Shown here piece after piece: positions 46,871 to 58,324 of a stretch of DNA of 64,000 nt. The DNA lies in NCBI GenBank assembly GCA_051453625.1, contig JBOZIK010000001.1:224401360-224465359 (forward strand), in the 5' to 3' direction. Origin of the DNA: Welwitschia mirabilis. Its lineage: Eukaryota > Gnetophyta > Gnetopsida > Welwitschiales. Under the pieces are notes generated by a model. That model was not told where the DNA came from. It saw only the letters and a list, made by a program, of their open reading frames with translations, and did no database searches. A program made the position numbers and the translations under genes. Positions within the stretch are counted from its first letter, which is position 1, and each line of letters opens with the position of its first letter.

Positions 46871-47904
46871 AAAACTTTTCATCTCTTTAAATTTGAGGAT
46901 AACATTTAATTTTGATTTAGGGGTATGGCATCCACTTTTATAGAATTTTTTCGATTTTAATGCCTTAATTGTTAAAAATTGATTGAAAAATTTTAAAAGT
47001 GTTATATCATTTCCTTACTTTCCATTTTTACTTAGTCAATGTTTCCATGTTTCTCATGTCTTTATTAGCTTTTTACTAAGGGTCTAGCAAAATTCTGATT
47101 AAGAGGTGTGTTGCATGAAAAAATTGAAATTATAAGCAAGTATAATTGATAAATTTAACTACGGGAGAAACATTAAAACATATGGTTTTATCACATATTA
47201 ATGTTTTTTCCCTTTATTACTTTTGAATGAAATTATGGACTTTTGTTAACATTAGTAGGTTTCTTAATGATTTATTAATAACACTGTAAAACCTTAAACA
47301 TTTCTAATAACAAACATTAGCACTACTAACCTTTTAANNNNNNNNNNNNNNNNNNNNNNNNNNNNNNNNNNNNNNNNNNNNNNNNNNNNNNNNNNNNNNN
47401 NNNNNNNNNNNNNNNNNNNNNNNNNNNNNNNNNNNNNAAATTTTCATCTCTTTAAATTTGAGGATAACATTTAATTTTGGTTAGGGTGTATGGCATCCAC
47501 TTTTATAGAATTTTTTTGATTTTAATGCCTTAATTGTTAAAAATTGATTGAAAAATTTTAAAAGTATTATATCATTTCCTTACTTTTCATTTTTACTTAG
47601 TCAATGTTTCCATGTTTTTCATGTCTTTATTAGCTTTTTGCTAAGGGTCTAGCAAAATTTTGATTAAGAGGTGTGTTGCATGTAAAAATTGAAATTATAA
47701 GAAAGTATAATTGATAAACTTAACCATGGAAGAAACATTAAAACATATGATTTTATTACATATTAATGTTTTTTTTCCTTTTGATTACTTATGCATGAAA
47801 TTATGGACTTTTGTTAACACTAGTAGGTTTCTTAATGGTTTCTTAATAACACTGCAAAACCTTGAACATTTCTAATAACAAACATTAGCACTGCTAACCT
47901 TTTA
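46871..47904. other. 100-N gap with overlapping contig ends (467 bp)
   Basis: 46871-47337 and 47438-47904 are the same sequence with a few percent differences, meeting at the gap 47338-47437. Confidence 0.95.
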
Positions 47905-49130
47905 AAAGAAAACATGATAAATCTCACATTCCTACATCCTTTAGAGAAATTAATCAAATCGATTTATGGGCTAAGTAAAAAATAATCTATGATAAATCTT
48001 CAGACCTAGAGACACTTGGTAGAAGTATAGGATGACATGTCATCATAACATATGGCATAATGAGGATGATCATTAGGAAGATGCATGACTTGAAATCCAT
48101 TAATAGCATCATTAGTAGATAGAGAACATGTCATTACCATGCTAGCATAAGAAGATGAAGAATCTTTCCTTGTGGCTACATGTCAAATGTTTGTAAATTA
48201 TTTCTTATGTAGCTGCTCTTAAGTAACCCTCCTTATGTAACCACCAACTTAATGCATTACGACAATACCTAATAAAATCATGACTTAGATTTCAAGTATT
48301 TCCTCATCTAAAAGAAGGCCTTAAGCACCCATTCTAAACATCTTTTTATTGGATTAACATGGAGAAAACTTAGAGGGTAGGACATCACAGCACTCTGATA
48401 ACCTTGCTTAAGGGTGAAATGATCTAAGGCTAGTTGGTTAGTCTTTCTCCTTTACTCTTCTTCAATGATGTCATGTATATCTCTTTTAGTTTTAATATAG
48501 GAATTGGTTTAAACCCTTTCATTGTTATTGCAAATTTTATTTAACATTATCAATATGTAGGTAGAACTAATTATCTAAAAGGTTTTCTTATTTCATTGTT
48601 AATGCATAGAAATAGGTATTAGCAATCTTTACGTGAAGCTTACTTAATATCAAGTTATTTCAAATCATGTGAGTTATTTGAGGTTACTTTTGTGAGTTTG
48701 TAGTCCATGTTGTTTTATGGATCTTATGTACTTCGGTTCATACTTTTTGTGCTTATAAAAAACTATAAAGTATCAAAAGGACTGGATAACTCATTAACAC
48801 TCAAGTGGTGGATGAGATTATACCTCCATACTGAGACTTAATGACTTAATAATTTAGTTTCTATTTCAAGATACAGGAATCATTGAAGTGAAGGTGGAGA
48901 GAAGGGTGAGTTTATTAGATCCTTGAAGCATTTTCATTCTTTTACATCATCTACCAAAGATCATCTTCTTCTTAACTTTCTAATTTTTAGTTTGTTTGAG
49001 TTCCATTATAAGATATAATACTCTTGTATCTTTTGTAAAAATTACCTCATATATTCTTGTAGAATAATAATTCTAAGTGGAAACTCAAATAAATCTAGAT
49101 CACTACAAAGGTACAATAAATATTACTATG
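47120..49130 (+). repeat. LTR-like repeat Y, copy 2
   Basis: Partner of 39210-40860. The excess length is explained by the contig overlap inside it. It supplies the sequence expected in the gaps of copy 1 (47859-48119 and 48348-48442) and runs directly into repeat Z. Confidence 0.65.
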
Positions 49131-49139
49131 CATTTATTA

Positions 49140-50480
49140 ATAACAATGATGTGCTACTAATTATCCATAACCCTAAATAAAGCTATGTAAGTAGAGTTAA
49201 CCTTAAGAAAACTTTATATTTTATTCTTCATCATTAGAAATCATTGATCATCTAGCTTGCAGTCTATCATTACTAAAGCTTGATGCTTCATTCATCCATC
49301 AAAAATCTACCATTAAAGGTCCTTAATTCCTATGGTTATGATAAGGGCTTATTTTCTCATAAGATTCTAATCCTTTCTTCTCCCTCCTTAAGTATGGGGA
49401 AATAATTAACACATCCTACATCTATGTTGTTAGGCTTTAGTACTTTATCCAGCTTAATTTGTTATTCTTTGAAGNNNNNNNNNNNNNNNNNNNNNNNNNN
49501 NNNNNNNNNNNNNNNNNNNNNNNNNNNNNNNNNNNNNNNNNNNNNNNNNNNNNNNNNNNNNNNNNNNNNNNNNNTTTAGTACTTTATCTATCTTAATTTG
49601 TTATTCTTTGAAGTGTTTTTATCATTGATAAAGAAACTTTGATATATGATTGAATTTATTTTTTTCATCCATCATAGATTCAATTAAAATTATTAGCTAT
49701 ACAATAGCTCATTTTGAATACTCTTTCATATTTATTTCTTAGATCTATTGCTTCAGTGCTTTGTTAAGGTTTAGATAATTCATATGTTATTGTATGACAT
49801 CTTTCATGATGTCATACTTCTTTCTACATTTCATTGTAATACATAACATTTGTAACCCTTGTACTTTCATTACATTTTAAATTTGTGGTAAATAATTTAT
49901 TTCTTATTTATGAATTCAACTTATACTTAGTATAATATCTTTAATTTGAATAAGATCTTCTTAATAAATTAACTTATGAAAAATCATTCCTAATGCTTAG
50001 GAGAACATATGTATTCCATTTAATTTACTTATTTAACTCCTTTCTACTCAAATCCATAATGAAAACCTTTATTTAAACTTTATCAGCTTTGAAATATCAT
50101 TACAATCCTTAAGAAAGAATGGTAACTAGTATTAAATGTACTACAATAGTGTGCCTATGTTATTTATTTTAAACTACTACTTATATCTTGATAATTAGGG
50201 TATATCATCCAAAGATCACAAATTATAATAGAAATCAATGCATAACAAACATGTTAATAGAAATTTCTAGTTGATCAAGGTCCTTTTTATTTCATTCTCC
50301 TTATTGTATCTATGGAATTTGTTTAAGCTTTATTTGTAATGCATAAGGCCTTTTTTTAAAATTTAGATAAGCTACATTTTGATCTTCAAATTCTATAATT
50401 TATGACATTAAACATTTTAATGTGCTTTCTCTACTTACATATGCTCTTAGAACAACCTCAAAGATACCCATAGAGGATCT
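49140..50480 (+). repeat. Dispersed repeat Z, copy 2
   Basis: Partner of 27180-28450, same orientation. Here it follows repeat Y, while at 27 kb it follows repeat X. It contains the gap 49475-49574. Confidence 0.65.
49436..49613. other. 100-N gap with overlapping contig ends (39 bp)
   Basis: 49436-49474 and 49575-49613 match at 37 of 39 bases, meeting at the gap 49475-49574. Confidence 0.92.
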
Positions 50481-50764
50481 AAATACCTTAAAAAATCCAT
50501 TTCTAACCTTTCGTACTCTCATCCATTAAAAATAATAATTTTTGTTATTTTATTTTATACAATATCAACAAAATAATTAATAAAATGTCTTTAATAAATG
50601 GAACCTATCAATTTGAAAAGGAACAAAGAAAGATTAACAAGAAAAGAACACAAACTTGATGAAAAGGAGGTGTCAACATGGACTGTAAGAAGATGAAGGC
50701 ATTGAAGTAAATTTCTTTGCATTGATTTAATGGAATTGAAATTAATGTTTATTTAATAGTGATG

Positions 50765-51331
50765 TGTGTTGATGATGCATTTGAAATTTACTATGGATAA
50801 TGATTATCATAAACCAATAACATACACTAATTTATATGAGATCATGTTAAGAGCATAAACTTAGCATGTACACATGTGGATAACATTACATTAGAGACCT
50901 CAATATCCCATTACTAATTAAATTTTCTTAAGAATTTATAGTAACTAGAATGGTATTAATAATGTTTTAGCCTATCCATATTATTTTGTAGTCTAAAANN
51001 NNNNNNNNNNNNNNNNNNNNNNNNNNNNNNNNNNNNNNNNNNNNNNNNNNNNNNNNNNNNNNNNNNNNNNNNNNNNNNNNNNNNNNNNNNNNNNNNNNTG
51101 TGTTGATGATGCATTTGAAATTTACTATGGATATGATTATCATAAACCAATAACATACACTAATTGATATGAGATCATGTTAAGAGCATAAACTTAGCAT
51201 GTAGACATGTGCATAACATTACATTAGAGACCTCAACATCTCATTACTAATTAAATTTTCTTAATAATTTATAGCCACTAGAATAGCATTAATAATGTTT
51301 TAGCCTACCCATATTATTTTGTAATCCAAAA
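50765..51331. other. 100-N gap with overlapping contig ends (about 233 bp)
   Basis: 50765-50998 and 51099-51331 are the same sequence, meeting at the gap 50999-51098. Confidence 0.95.
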
Positions 51332-52565
51332 ATTTTACATTAAAATTATTGTTAGTTTCTTTCCAACTCTATTAACACAAAATCATTAGATGATGTAGCA
51401 TAGTTATAATCATAGAAAGCATAAAAGTTAAGCATTAAAATTAACTTTAATTAAAGATAAGTTCATTATCATTGGGACTTGATCTTTGTCAATACATAAT
51501 TCATTTAATGTTTTTTAAAACTTGTATAATAACTAAGATAAAGAAGTTAGTATGCAGATTTGCATTATCCACTAAAATAGGCTTGGAAATCTTAATTGAT
51601 ATATTTAATGTTTAAAAAGTAATGGATATTATCTAAAATCTCTATAAGGACCCTAAATTAGATTCCCACATAACTTTATAAAGAAGAAGAACTTGCTTGA
51701 TTGTAATGAAAACTTTTCATTTTGAAGTTTAATCAAGGTAATAAATTGTTTTTGAGGTATAATGAGTAGGAACTTAAGAGATTAATCAATAAGGTAGCTA
51801 GCATGAATAAAAAGACAATCAATGCAGAGTAATGTAAGAATAGATGATATAGCATATGTGTCTTGATATTATTTATTAATATTAATATATCCTAAATGTC
51901 ATAAGTCTCAAATAATTAAACTAAAGATTATGATAATGAAAACATGCTTGTTTGTTCTTATTCATGTAAGGGATTTAAATATCATTTACCTTCTAGAATA
52001 ATATACATAAAAACAAAATAATATATGAAAATAAGAAAGACAATAGGAAGATGATTTTAACAACTATAAAATAACAGATATGTACATAAGAAAAGGAAAT
52101 AGGAGATAAATGTATATGACATTTGTGCATATCTATAATTCCTTTTAAGATTAGACACTAGGAAATAAATGTAAAACTAGAAATTTAAAAAAATAAAACA
52201 ATGGAATCATAACTAATAGCTTATGATCATGTTATTTTTTAGTTTTTAAATTTAGTCATGAACTTTACTTTCAACTTTTGTATGAATCAAAGAATTAATG
52301 TTAATAATATTCCCTATAATACATACTAAAACATAAGATGACATTCATCTCCTAAAAGATCTTCATATCCTACATATTTACATGTATTGTAACATGACTC
52401 TATTTCATCTTAGGCAAGAACATTAGTCAACCATCTCAATCCATAATAACAACATTCTATCTCTTACATAGTTATAGATAATGATGCGAAAATTTACCTC
52501 TTTGAATTATTTTTAATCAATTATTTTTTTAGTTTGGAAGATGTAGTACATGGAGGTTTAAGTTG

Positions 52566-52833
52566 AAAGCTAAAAGAATATAAATATTTTATATGTGCCT
52601 TTGCAAATTATTCTGTTTATCAACTTGATAATTCCAAATTTTTCTTTCTNNNNNNNNNNNNNNNNNNNNNNNNNNNNNNNNNNNNNNNNNNNNNNNNNNN
52701 NNNNNNNNNNNNNNNNNNNNNNNNNNNNNNNNNNNNNNNNNNNNNNNNNAAAGCTAAAAAAATATAAATATTTTATATGTGCCTTTGGAAATTATTCTTT
52801 TGATCAACTTGATAATTCCAAACTTGTTCTTTT
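52566..52833. other. 100-N gap with overlapping contig ends (84 bp)
   Basis: 52566-52649 and 52750-52833 are the same sequence with some differences, meeting at the gap 52650-52749. Confidence 0.94.
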
Positions 52834-53198
52834 CAGTGATATACTTAAATAAAATTCTAGACAAAGATACATTTCTTTGATATTTCTTTTTGTACAATAA
52901 AAGAAACATTTAAATTAACTTTCTTAAAGCACTTCATTATTACACATACAACATAACATTTGAGAATAAAAAATGATTATCTTAAAAAATTAATTATAAT
53001 GTATTTGATTGATATATAAATGTTGTATCCATAACATGGTTATGAATATAAAAAATTAATATAATTTCTTCATAAGGAATTAGCATCATCTAGTAGGAAA
53101 TTCTTGGAAATGATAATTGTATTGTAAGTTATTCTAGAAGTACCTGTAAACATCTAATAAAAGAGTGATTCTACTTCTCTATTATAGGTTTAGGACTT

Positions 53199-53248
53199 CA
53201 TGCCATGGAATTTAAGCATAGAATTCACTTGTGAGAATCCATGGCATG
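53199..53248. repeat. Perfect 11-bp inverted repeat, 28-bp loop
   Basis: catgccatgga at 53199-53209 and its exact reverse complement tccatggcatg at 53238-53248. No flanking duplication or transposon end was found. Confidence 0.8.
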
Positions 53249-54783
53249 TATTTTATGAGAGAGAATTTTGGTCTTGTGATAAGATGTGAATAATTTAAAA
53301 TAGGCATAAAATATAAGATGATTATTTTTAAGGGATTAAAGTTCATACCAATATAGTATATATAACTATTCATATAATTATGTAATTCTTGAGAGAAGTA
53401 TACTTGATCTATGTTGAGTCAAGAATTTCATTGTTGTTATTATTTTAATTATAATAACTAATTTTGTAAAATTATATAATTAAATAATTATCAAACATTA
53501 TGATCCTTTATTTCTTATGGACATAACCATTTATGTAATTTATAGGATTTGCAATTTATCATTTCCAACTCATCTAATTTATTCAAGATATTCTTGAAAA
53601 TTCCATTTTATGTTTGAAAAGATGAATTTATTGAGTAAAAGGTATATTAATAAATTAACTTTTCACTTAACTTTAGTTATTTTACTTTTTATAAACTTGT
53701 GTTAATTTATTTTTCTAACTTAACTTTAAATTCTAAATAAATAATTTTATATTATTAAAACCATCATGATAAGCAAATCATGCCTATTTAAGTTTGAAAT
53801 TCTCATAGAAAAATTTTTTTACTTGAAATTCATCCATAAAGCTAACTTTACATAAGTCATGACATGTCAAAGTATTATAACAAGAAATTTTAAGACAATG
53901 ACACCCACAAATAATAAAAATAATGAATTCTCCTTAATTAAGAATGTAGATTTCTCAAAGACTCAAACATCTAAAACACACATATTGAAGGGAATATATA
54001 ATTATAGGAAAAGAAAGCACATGATTGTCTTGGTTTTTTAATGCTACAAAATAGACATGAAATAAGAAAAACTTGTATATTTTCAGTTTAGGTATGTTCA
54101 ATTCTTATTTGTAGCCCCTTATGATGACTTCATTAATAATTAATATCTTTTTACCCTTATTAAGTTAGAAGTCCCTTTTAAATTAACATCTCTTAAGATG
54201 TTAAAACACTTAAATACTCAAATAAATCTCAACTTATATGCTTTAGAATTATAATTTCATTCTTGAAGAAAGCAATTTTATCCTCACGTTTATCATTTTC
54301 TTCTTTAAACAAAAGATGTATATAGCATTCATGTAATTTAATTCATTAGATGAATGATTAGGTAGGTAGTTTGAGAGAGAGATTCATTAACTAAATGTAA
54401 AGTATCCTTTGTGAGATTTAAACTTATGAGTATTAGATGCTTCTTTGGTTGTTAGAAATCCAACCTAATATCCTTGTAGGTTAGATTATGTAAGTTATTA
54501 AAGAGTGAAGACATGTTATATAGATATTATGCAAGGGATTAGTTAACAAAATCTTTAGACTGGAATTTAACATCACGTTAATGAGTTAAACTGAAGGTAA
54601 AACAACTATTACACCAAAAATAGACTGGAATGCAAATTTAAAAAAAAAAAAGAAATATCCAAAAGTCATTTCCTCTTAGATGTTAATTTTACAGGCAGTC
54701 ATGAGAAGTTACCTGGCATTTAATCAAAGTCAATGAATCCAAGCACTAGTGGTGAAAGAACTGAAAGGAGCTTTTATCATGTG

Positions 54784-54822
54784 GTCGTTATAGTATAGTG
54801 ATGAGTATTCCCTCCAGTCATA
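54784..54822 (+). pseudogene. 5' half of a nuclear tRNA-Asp(GUC) gene, truncated in the anticodon loop
   Basis: Starts GTCGTTATAGTATAGTG and runs through ATTCCCTCC to the anticodon GTC at 54817-54819, matching the plant nuclear tRNA-Asp 5' half with about five changes (G7A, two D-loop changes, G30T, U33A). After A37 the match stops: there is no 3' anticodon arm, no T arm with the GGTTCGA B box and no acceptor strand. It is a remnant, not a functional tRNA. It lies in a patch (54560-54830) that looks less AT-rich than its surroundings. Confidence 0.75.
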
Positions 54823-54829
54823 TAAGTGA

Positions 54830-55185
54830 TAAAAAGACAAAAGAATAAGATAATTAAAATCATCATGAATACACTTTGGGAGTTATTAAGAATGTTTGAA
54901 TGCACTGAAAAAAATTATATACTCTTAAATACATTATCAGATGTACTAGAATGCATTAGTTTTGCCTCTTAAATTAAGGTATTTTTACCTTATAGGAATG
55001 AAAATAAAGGTAAACGATAATATCATTTAAATAATATTCTATACTTATTTATTTTTAATAATTGTGTAATGTTGAACTTTAGAGCCATTAAACTCTTTAA
55101 TAGAGCCACTGTGATTGATTTAGATATGGCTAAAGTCTTATATTATGTTAACCAAATAATCTAGCAAATTTAACTAACCTCATTC
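54830..55185. other. AT-rich stretch, possibly 3' pol of the chromovirus
   Basis: Should contain the start of integrase of the minus-strand chromovirus, but I could not recognise integrase motifs. The element may be truncated here. Confidence 0.4.
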
Positions 55186-55189
55186 ATAA

Positions 55190-55640
55190 CATGAATTTTT
55201 TAATGAGGATATACTTAACATTGAAATCATATTTAGATAGTAATTTTATCAAATGCATTTTCCTCATATTAAGAATTGGTTTCTTTCATAAATACTCTAA
55301 GCTTTTGTGATTTGTCTTTAAATAGAATTTTCATCTTAAAATTTAATGTCTCTAAAATTTCAAAACATGAATTACTACTAATAATTCCAAATAATATGCT
55401 GGATACTTTCATTTATACTTATTAAGGTTTTTAGACTTGTAGGTAATAACTAAAACATCTTGCATTAAAACTACTTCAATTCCTACTATATAGGCATTTG
55501 TTACCATGATAAATTCCTTTTCCATTTCTAGAATCTTTAACATAAGAGTAATGGTAAGTAGAAATTTAATGTAGAAAAACTCTTTCTTGGATCCATCATC
55601 AAAATTAAATAGCATATTGCCTTTAATCAAATCCTATAGT
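55190..55640 (-). pseudogene. Chromovirus RNase H, decayed
   Basis: A 73-codon open minus frame at 55409-55630 reads EKEFIMVTNAYIVGIEVVLMQD...ITYKSKNLN, the form of PFxVETDASGxGIGAVLMQxGxPIAYxSKALN with the first catalytic Asp changed to Asn. It continues with YPAYYLELLVVIHVLKF (the YDKELLALVxAxxxWRHYL motif), LKTNHKSLEYL and a YDFNVKYI block, ending near 55190. The domain degrades RNA in the RNA-DNA hybrid. Confidence 0.88.
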
Positions 55641-55779
55641 TAAAGTTGCAACTTTAAAATAATCCTAGATGGATTGAGATAAAGTCTCAAAAATCCTAAC
55701 AAAATTTTTACTTTTATTGGTTACATTATTACGGCCTTTTAGGTAATACTAAACTTTACTTGCATAGGTTTTTATTTCA

Positions 55780-56340
55780 TATTTTGATATTATTTTATTT
55801 CAAAAATGAATATCCTTTTCAAAAATTCACACTTGCTTAATTTTTTTAATCAGAACATGTTGTTTCACTAACTTAAAGCCTATTGTAAATGACATGCATG
55901 ATATTTCCCTATTTTTAACATAAATTAAAACATCAACCATAAGAACAAGAATGAGTTAATATAAATATAGATGAAAAATACAATTCATTGATATCATGAT
56001 GATTATTAGTGCATTGATAAGTCCTAAGAGTATTTCGATGAATTTATAATGTTCATGTGTAGTGTGGAATGTTGTCATTGAAATGTATTCTTTTTTTATG
56101 TAAATATGAGGGTATTATAGCTTCATATCAATCTTGCTAAAGTACTATAGTTCCTCTAGTTGGTCCAATAAATAATTAATTCTTAATAAAGCCTATTTAT
56201 TCTTTATAGTTATCTTATTTAATTGATGGTAATCCATGCATAGACTAAGCTATTTATCTTTCTTCTTTACAAATAGCACTAGGTCTCCCCATGGTAACAC
56301 TCTTAATCTGATCATCTTCTCTTTTACTAATTTCTTAGAT
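55780..56340 (-). pseudogene. Chromovirus reverse transcriptase, decayed
   Basis: The minus strand reads PWGDLVLFVKKKDK, then LCMDYHQLNKITIKNK, LLDQLEEL, FSKIDMKL, a GLINAL block and MNCIFHLYL, followed by LMVDVLIYV, which stands for VFIDDILIYS with both catalytic Asp positions disturbed. KQHVLIKKIKQ closes the domain. The order matches Ty3/gypsy chromovirus RT. The Trp of the KDGSW-type block is now a TAG stop. Confidence 0.9.
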
Positions 56341-56639
56341 TTTTATTATAACTTTTTTTAGTTATCCAACTAAAAATTGATATAGTCCTTAAGGTATCAG
56401 TTAATCCCCATGAGTTAGATTAGTAACATCTTTCATGTTTTTTTTTAGCATCAAATCAAGTCTCCCTTCAAAGAATTCCTTAAATGACCATAGTTATTTA
56501 TGAAAATATACTTTTCCTTCATCTATTACTACTGCTTAAAATAACTAATATGCCTTTAAAAATATTTTATCTTTAGTATTGTTACATAAATTAGTTGTCT
56601 ATACTTTTTCTTTCCCTTTGAAATCTAACCTCTAGATGG

Positions 56640-56880
56640 AGTTTTAAGAATAAAAAGGGATTTTGATGTAAAGAATGCTCTGGTGTCATACTTATTTAAA
56701 AATAACATGCCTAAAATTACCTTATATTTTTCCATATTTAAAGTATATAATTTATCTTGAGATTTTAATCAATTTTTATACTTAAGCTAGGAAAATAAAC
56801 TATTTAAGTAATTACACTTTCTCTTACTACTTTAACTTTAGAACATTATTCTTTAGTTATTTTATTCTTAAAATATTCAG
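56640..56880 (-). pseudogene. Chromovirus protease C-terminal part, decayed
   Basis: A minus frame reads LNMEKYKVILGMLFLNKYD, like the YDVILGMxWLxKYD end of chromovirus proteases. The active-site part is not recognisable upstream. Confidence 0.65.
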
Positions 56881-57059
56881 TAATCCTTAGTGAAAAAAAT
56901 TTATAACTAGCACTATTATTTTGGAAAAATAAACCTAGTATTTTTTTCAAAGATCTTAAATTTTAATAGTAAAAGTTTAGTTTCTAATAAAAATTAGTTA
57001 AACTACTACAAATACTCTATTCCTAGTTTGTTATTAATTTTGCACTATTTAAGCACTAG

Positions 57060-57120
57060 TGTTTATTTTCTTTGCAATGTAGCCTCTCTTTTCATAGTTG
57101 TTACAAATTACAAGAACTTG
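57060..57120 (-). pseudogene. Chromovirus gag zinc-knuckle remnant
   Basis: A minus frame reads ICNNYEKRGYIAKK, the decayed form of CxxCxKxGHxAxxC: first Cys kept, second Cys now Tyr, His now Tyr, third Cys lost. It lies on the expected 5' side of the protease. Confidence 0.65.
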
Positions 57121-57330
57121 ATTTTGTTAAAGATGTTGGGATTACAACTACTATCTTGATTTTTTATAAACTAAGAATTCATCATGACTTGTTATTCTAC
57201 CTCCATATAATGCTTTATTTTTCTATAGATTTCTGTAAAGATTTGATTTTGAATAGACAAAACAAATTTCTTAATATTGATTGTAAACTTTCAATGAATT
57301 TTTTGCCTAAATATTTAAGATAGCTTTGAT

Positions 57331-58320
57331 GTTGATGTTTGCTGGGTTCTAAAACTCCTTGTTGCATTCATCTAGAATTCTTTTTCCTAAACACAAATAC
57401 TTTAATTATACTTATTTATCCTCAATAAAGTAATTAGAAATGAATTTCTTTCAAAACTATTACATGAAATGATTCCACTTAATCCACCTATTGTTTTTAA
57501 AACATAAAGTATTCCATCATGTAATTGCATCACTTGTTAAGAACATTGCTATATATTGACTACAATCAAAATTCTTAAAATTCTTAAATTAGAATTTTTT
57601 TTGGATATATGTAACCATTGAAATTCTTATTCATATGATTTTAGAGCTTCTAATTACATCTTAATCTAATCCTCTTTTACATACTTTTGGAAATATCACT
57701 CATCCATTAAATGGGTTCTTACTTTTTCATGCAAATTTTAAATTTTATATTTATATTTACTAATTTTCTTTTAGATTTCTTCAACAGATTGAAATCCTAT
57801 TAAAGAATTAGTATAATGTCATTTGAGATTTTTAATTCTTTTATTTTGAGCCTTGAGAACTCTTGGATTTATTTTCATAGGGCTTAAATAATCTATTACT
57901 AATAACTTCCTTTCAAAATGTTTAGAATAGAATATAACTTCTTATTTGTTTATTACTGAAATTATTTATCATTTATATAGTTATACTAGTTTACATGATG
58001 AAATTCCTTAATTCTTTGCTTAAGAGAATTAATATGGATATTTACATATATATATCATTGAGGTAGCATCTTTATTTGTGGATCTTCTTCCTTCTATTTA
58101 TAACATTCAAATTACTTATCCAACTATTTTTTTACTTAACAATTATTTTAACTATTTCTAACCATACTTTGATAGTTGAAGAATGCATTTAATAGAGAAA
58201 GTTAATTAAGAATTTGTTAACTTAATTTTTCTTAAAAGGACTAAATAGCTAAAGATATGCACTCTGATGCTATTAAATCTTACTTAAAAAATATAGATTT
58301 AATCTAAAAATCTTCTAAGT
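57331..58320. other. AT-rich stretch, probable decayed gag or 5' region
   Basis: Lies upstream of the chromovirus gag knuckle on the minus strand. I could not recognise a capsid motif or an LTR. No other feature seen. Confidence 0.4.
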
Positions 58321-58324
58321 ATCT

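Larger units (their letters stand above)
50481..54530. other. AT-rich stretch without a gene
   Basis: Apart from the two contig overlaps and a short inverted repeat at 53199-53248, I see no domain, RNA gene or LTR. A 60-codon open frame at 53859-54041 has no recognisable feature. Confidence 0.55.
55190..57330 (-). mobile_element. Chromovirus-type Ty3/gypsy pseudo-element
   Basis: The minus strand shows, in order, a gag CCHC remnant, protease, RT and RNase H. The blocks are those of chromoviruses and differ from the Athila/Tat type found elsewhere in the window. Integrase and LTRs are not visible on either side, so the copy is partial or too decayed. Confidence 0.85.

Noticed and set aside
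53199-53248. MITE or miRNA hairpin at the 11-bp inverted repeat
   Set aside because: The stem is only 11 bp, no target duplication is seen, and similarity does not extend beyond it.
54784-54822. Functional tRNA-Asp gene or SINE head
   Set aside because: The 3' half, including the B box and acceptor strand, is missing and no SINE body was recognised.
57072-57323. 83-codon plus-strand open frame
   Set aside because: It is antisense to the chromovirus gag zinc-knuckle remnant on the minus strand.
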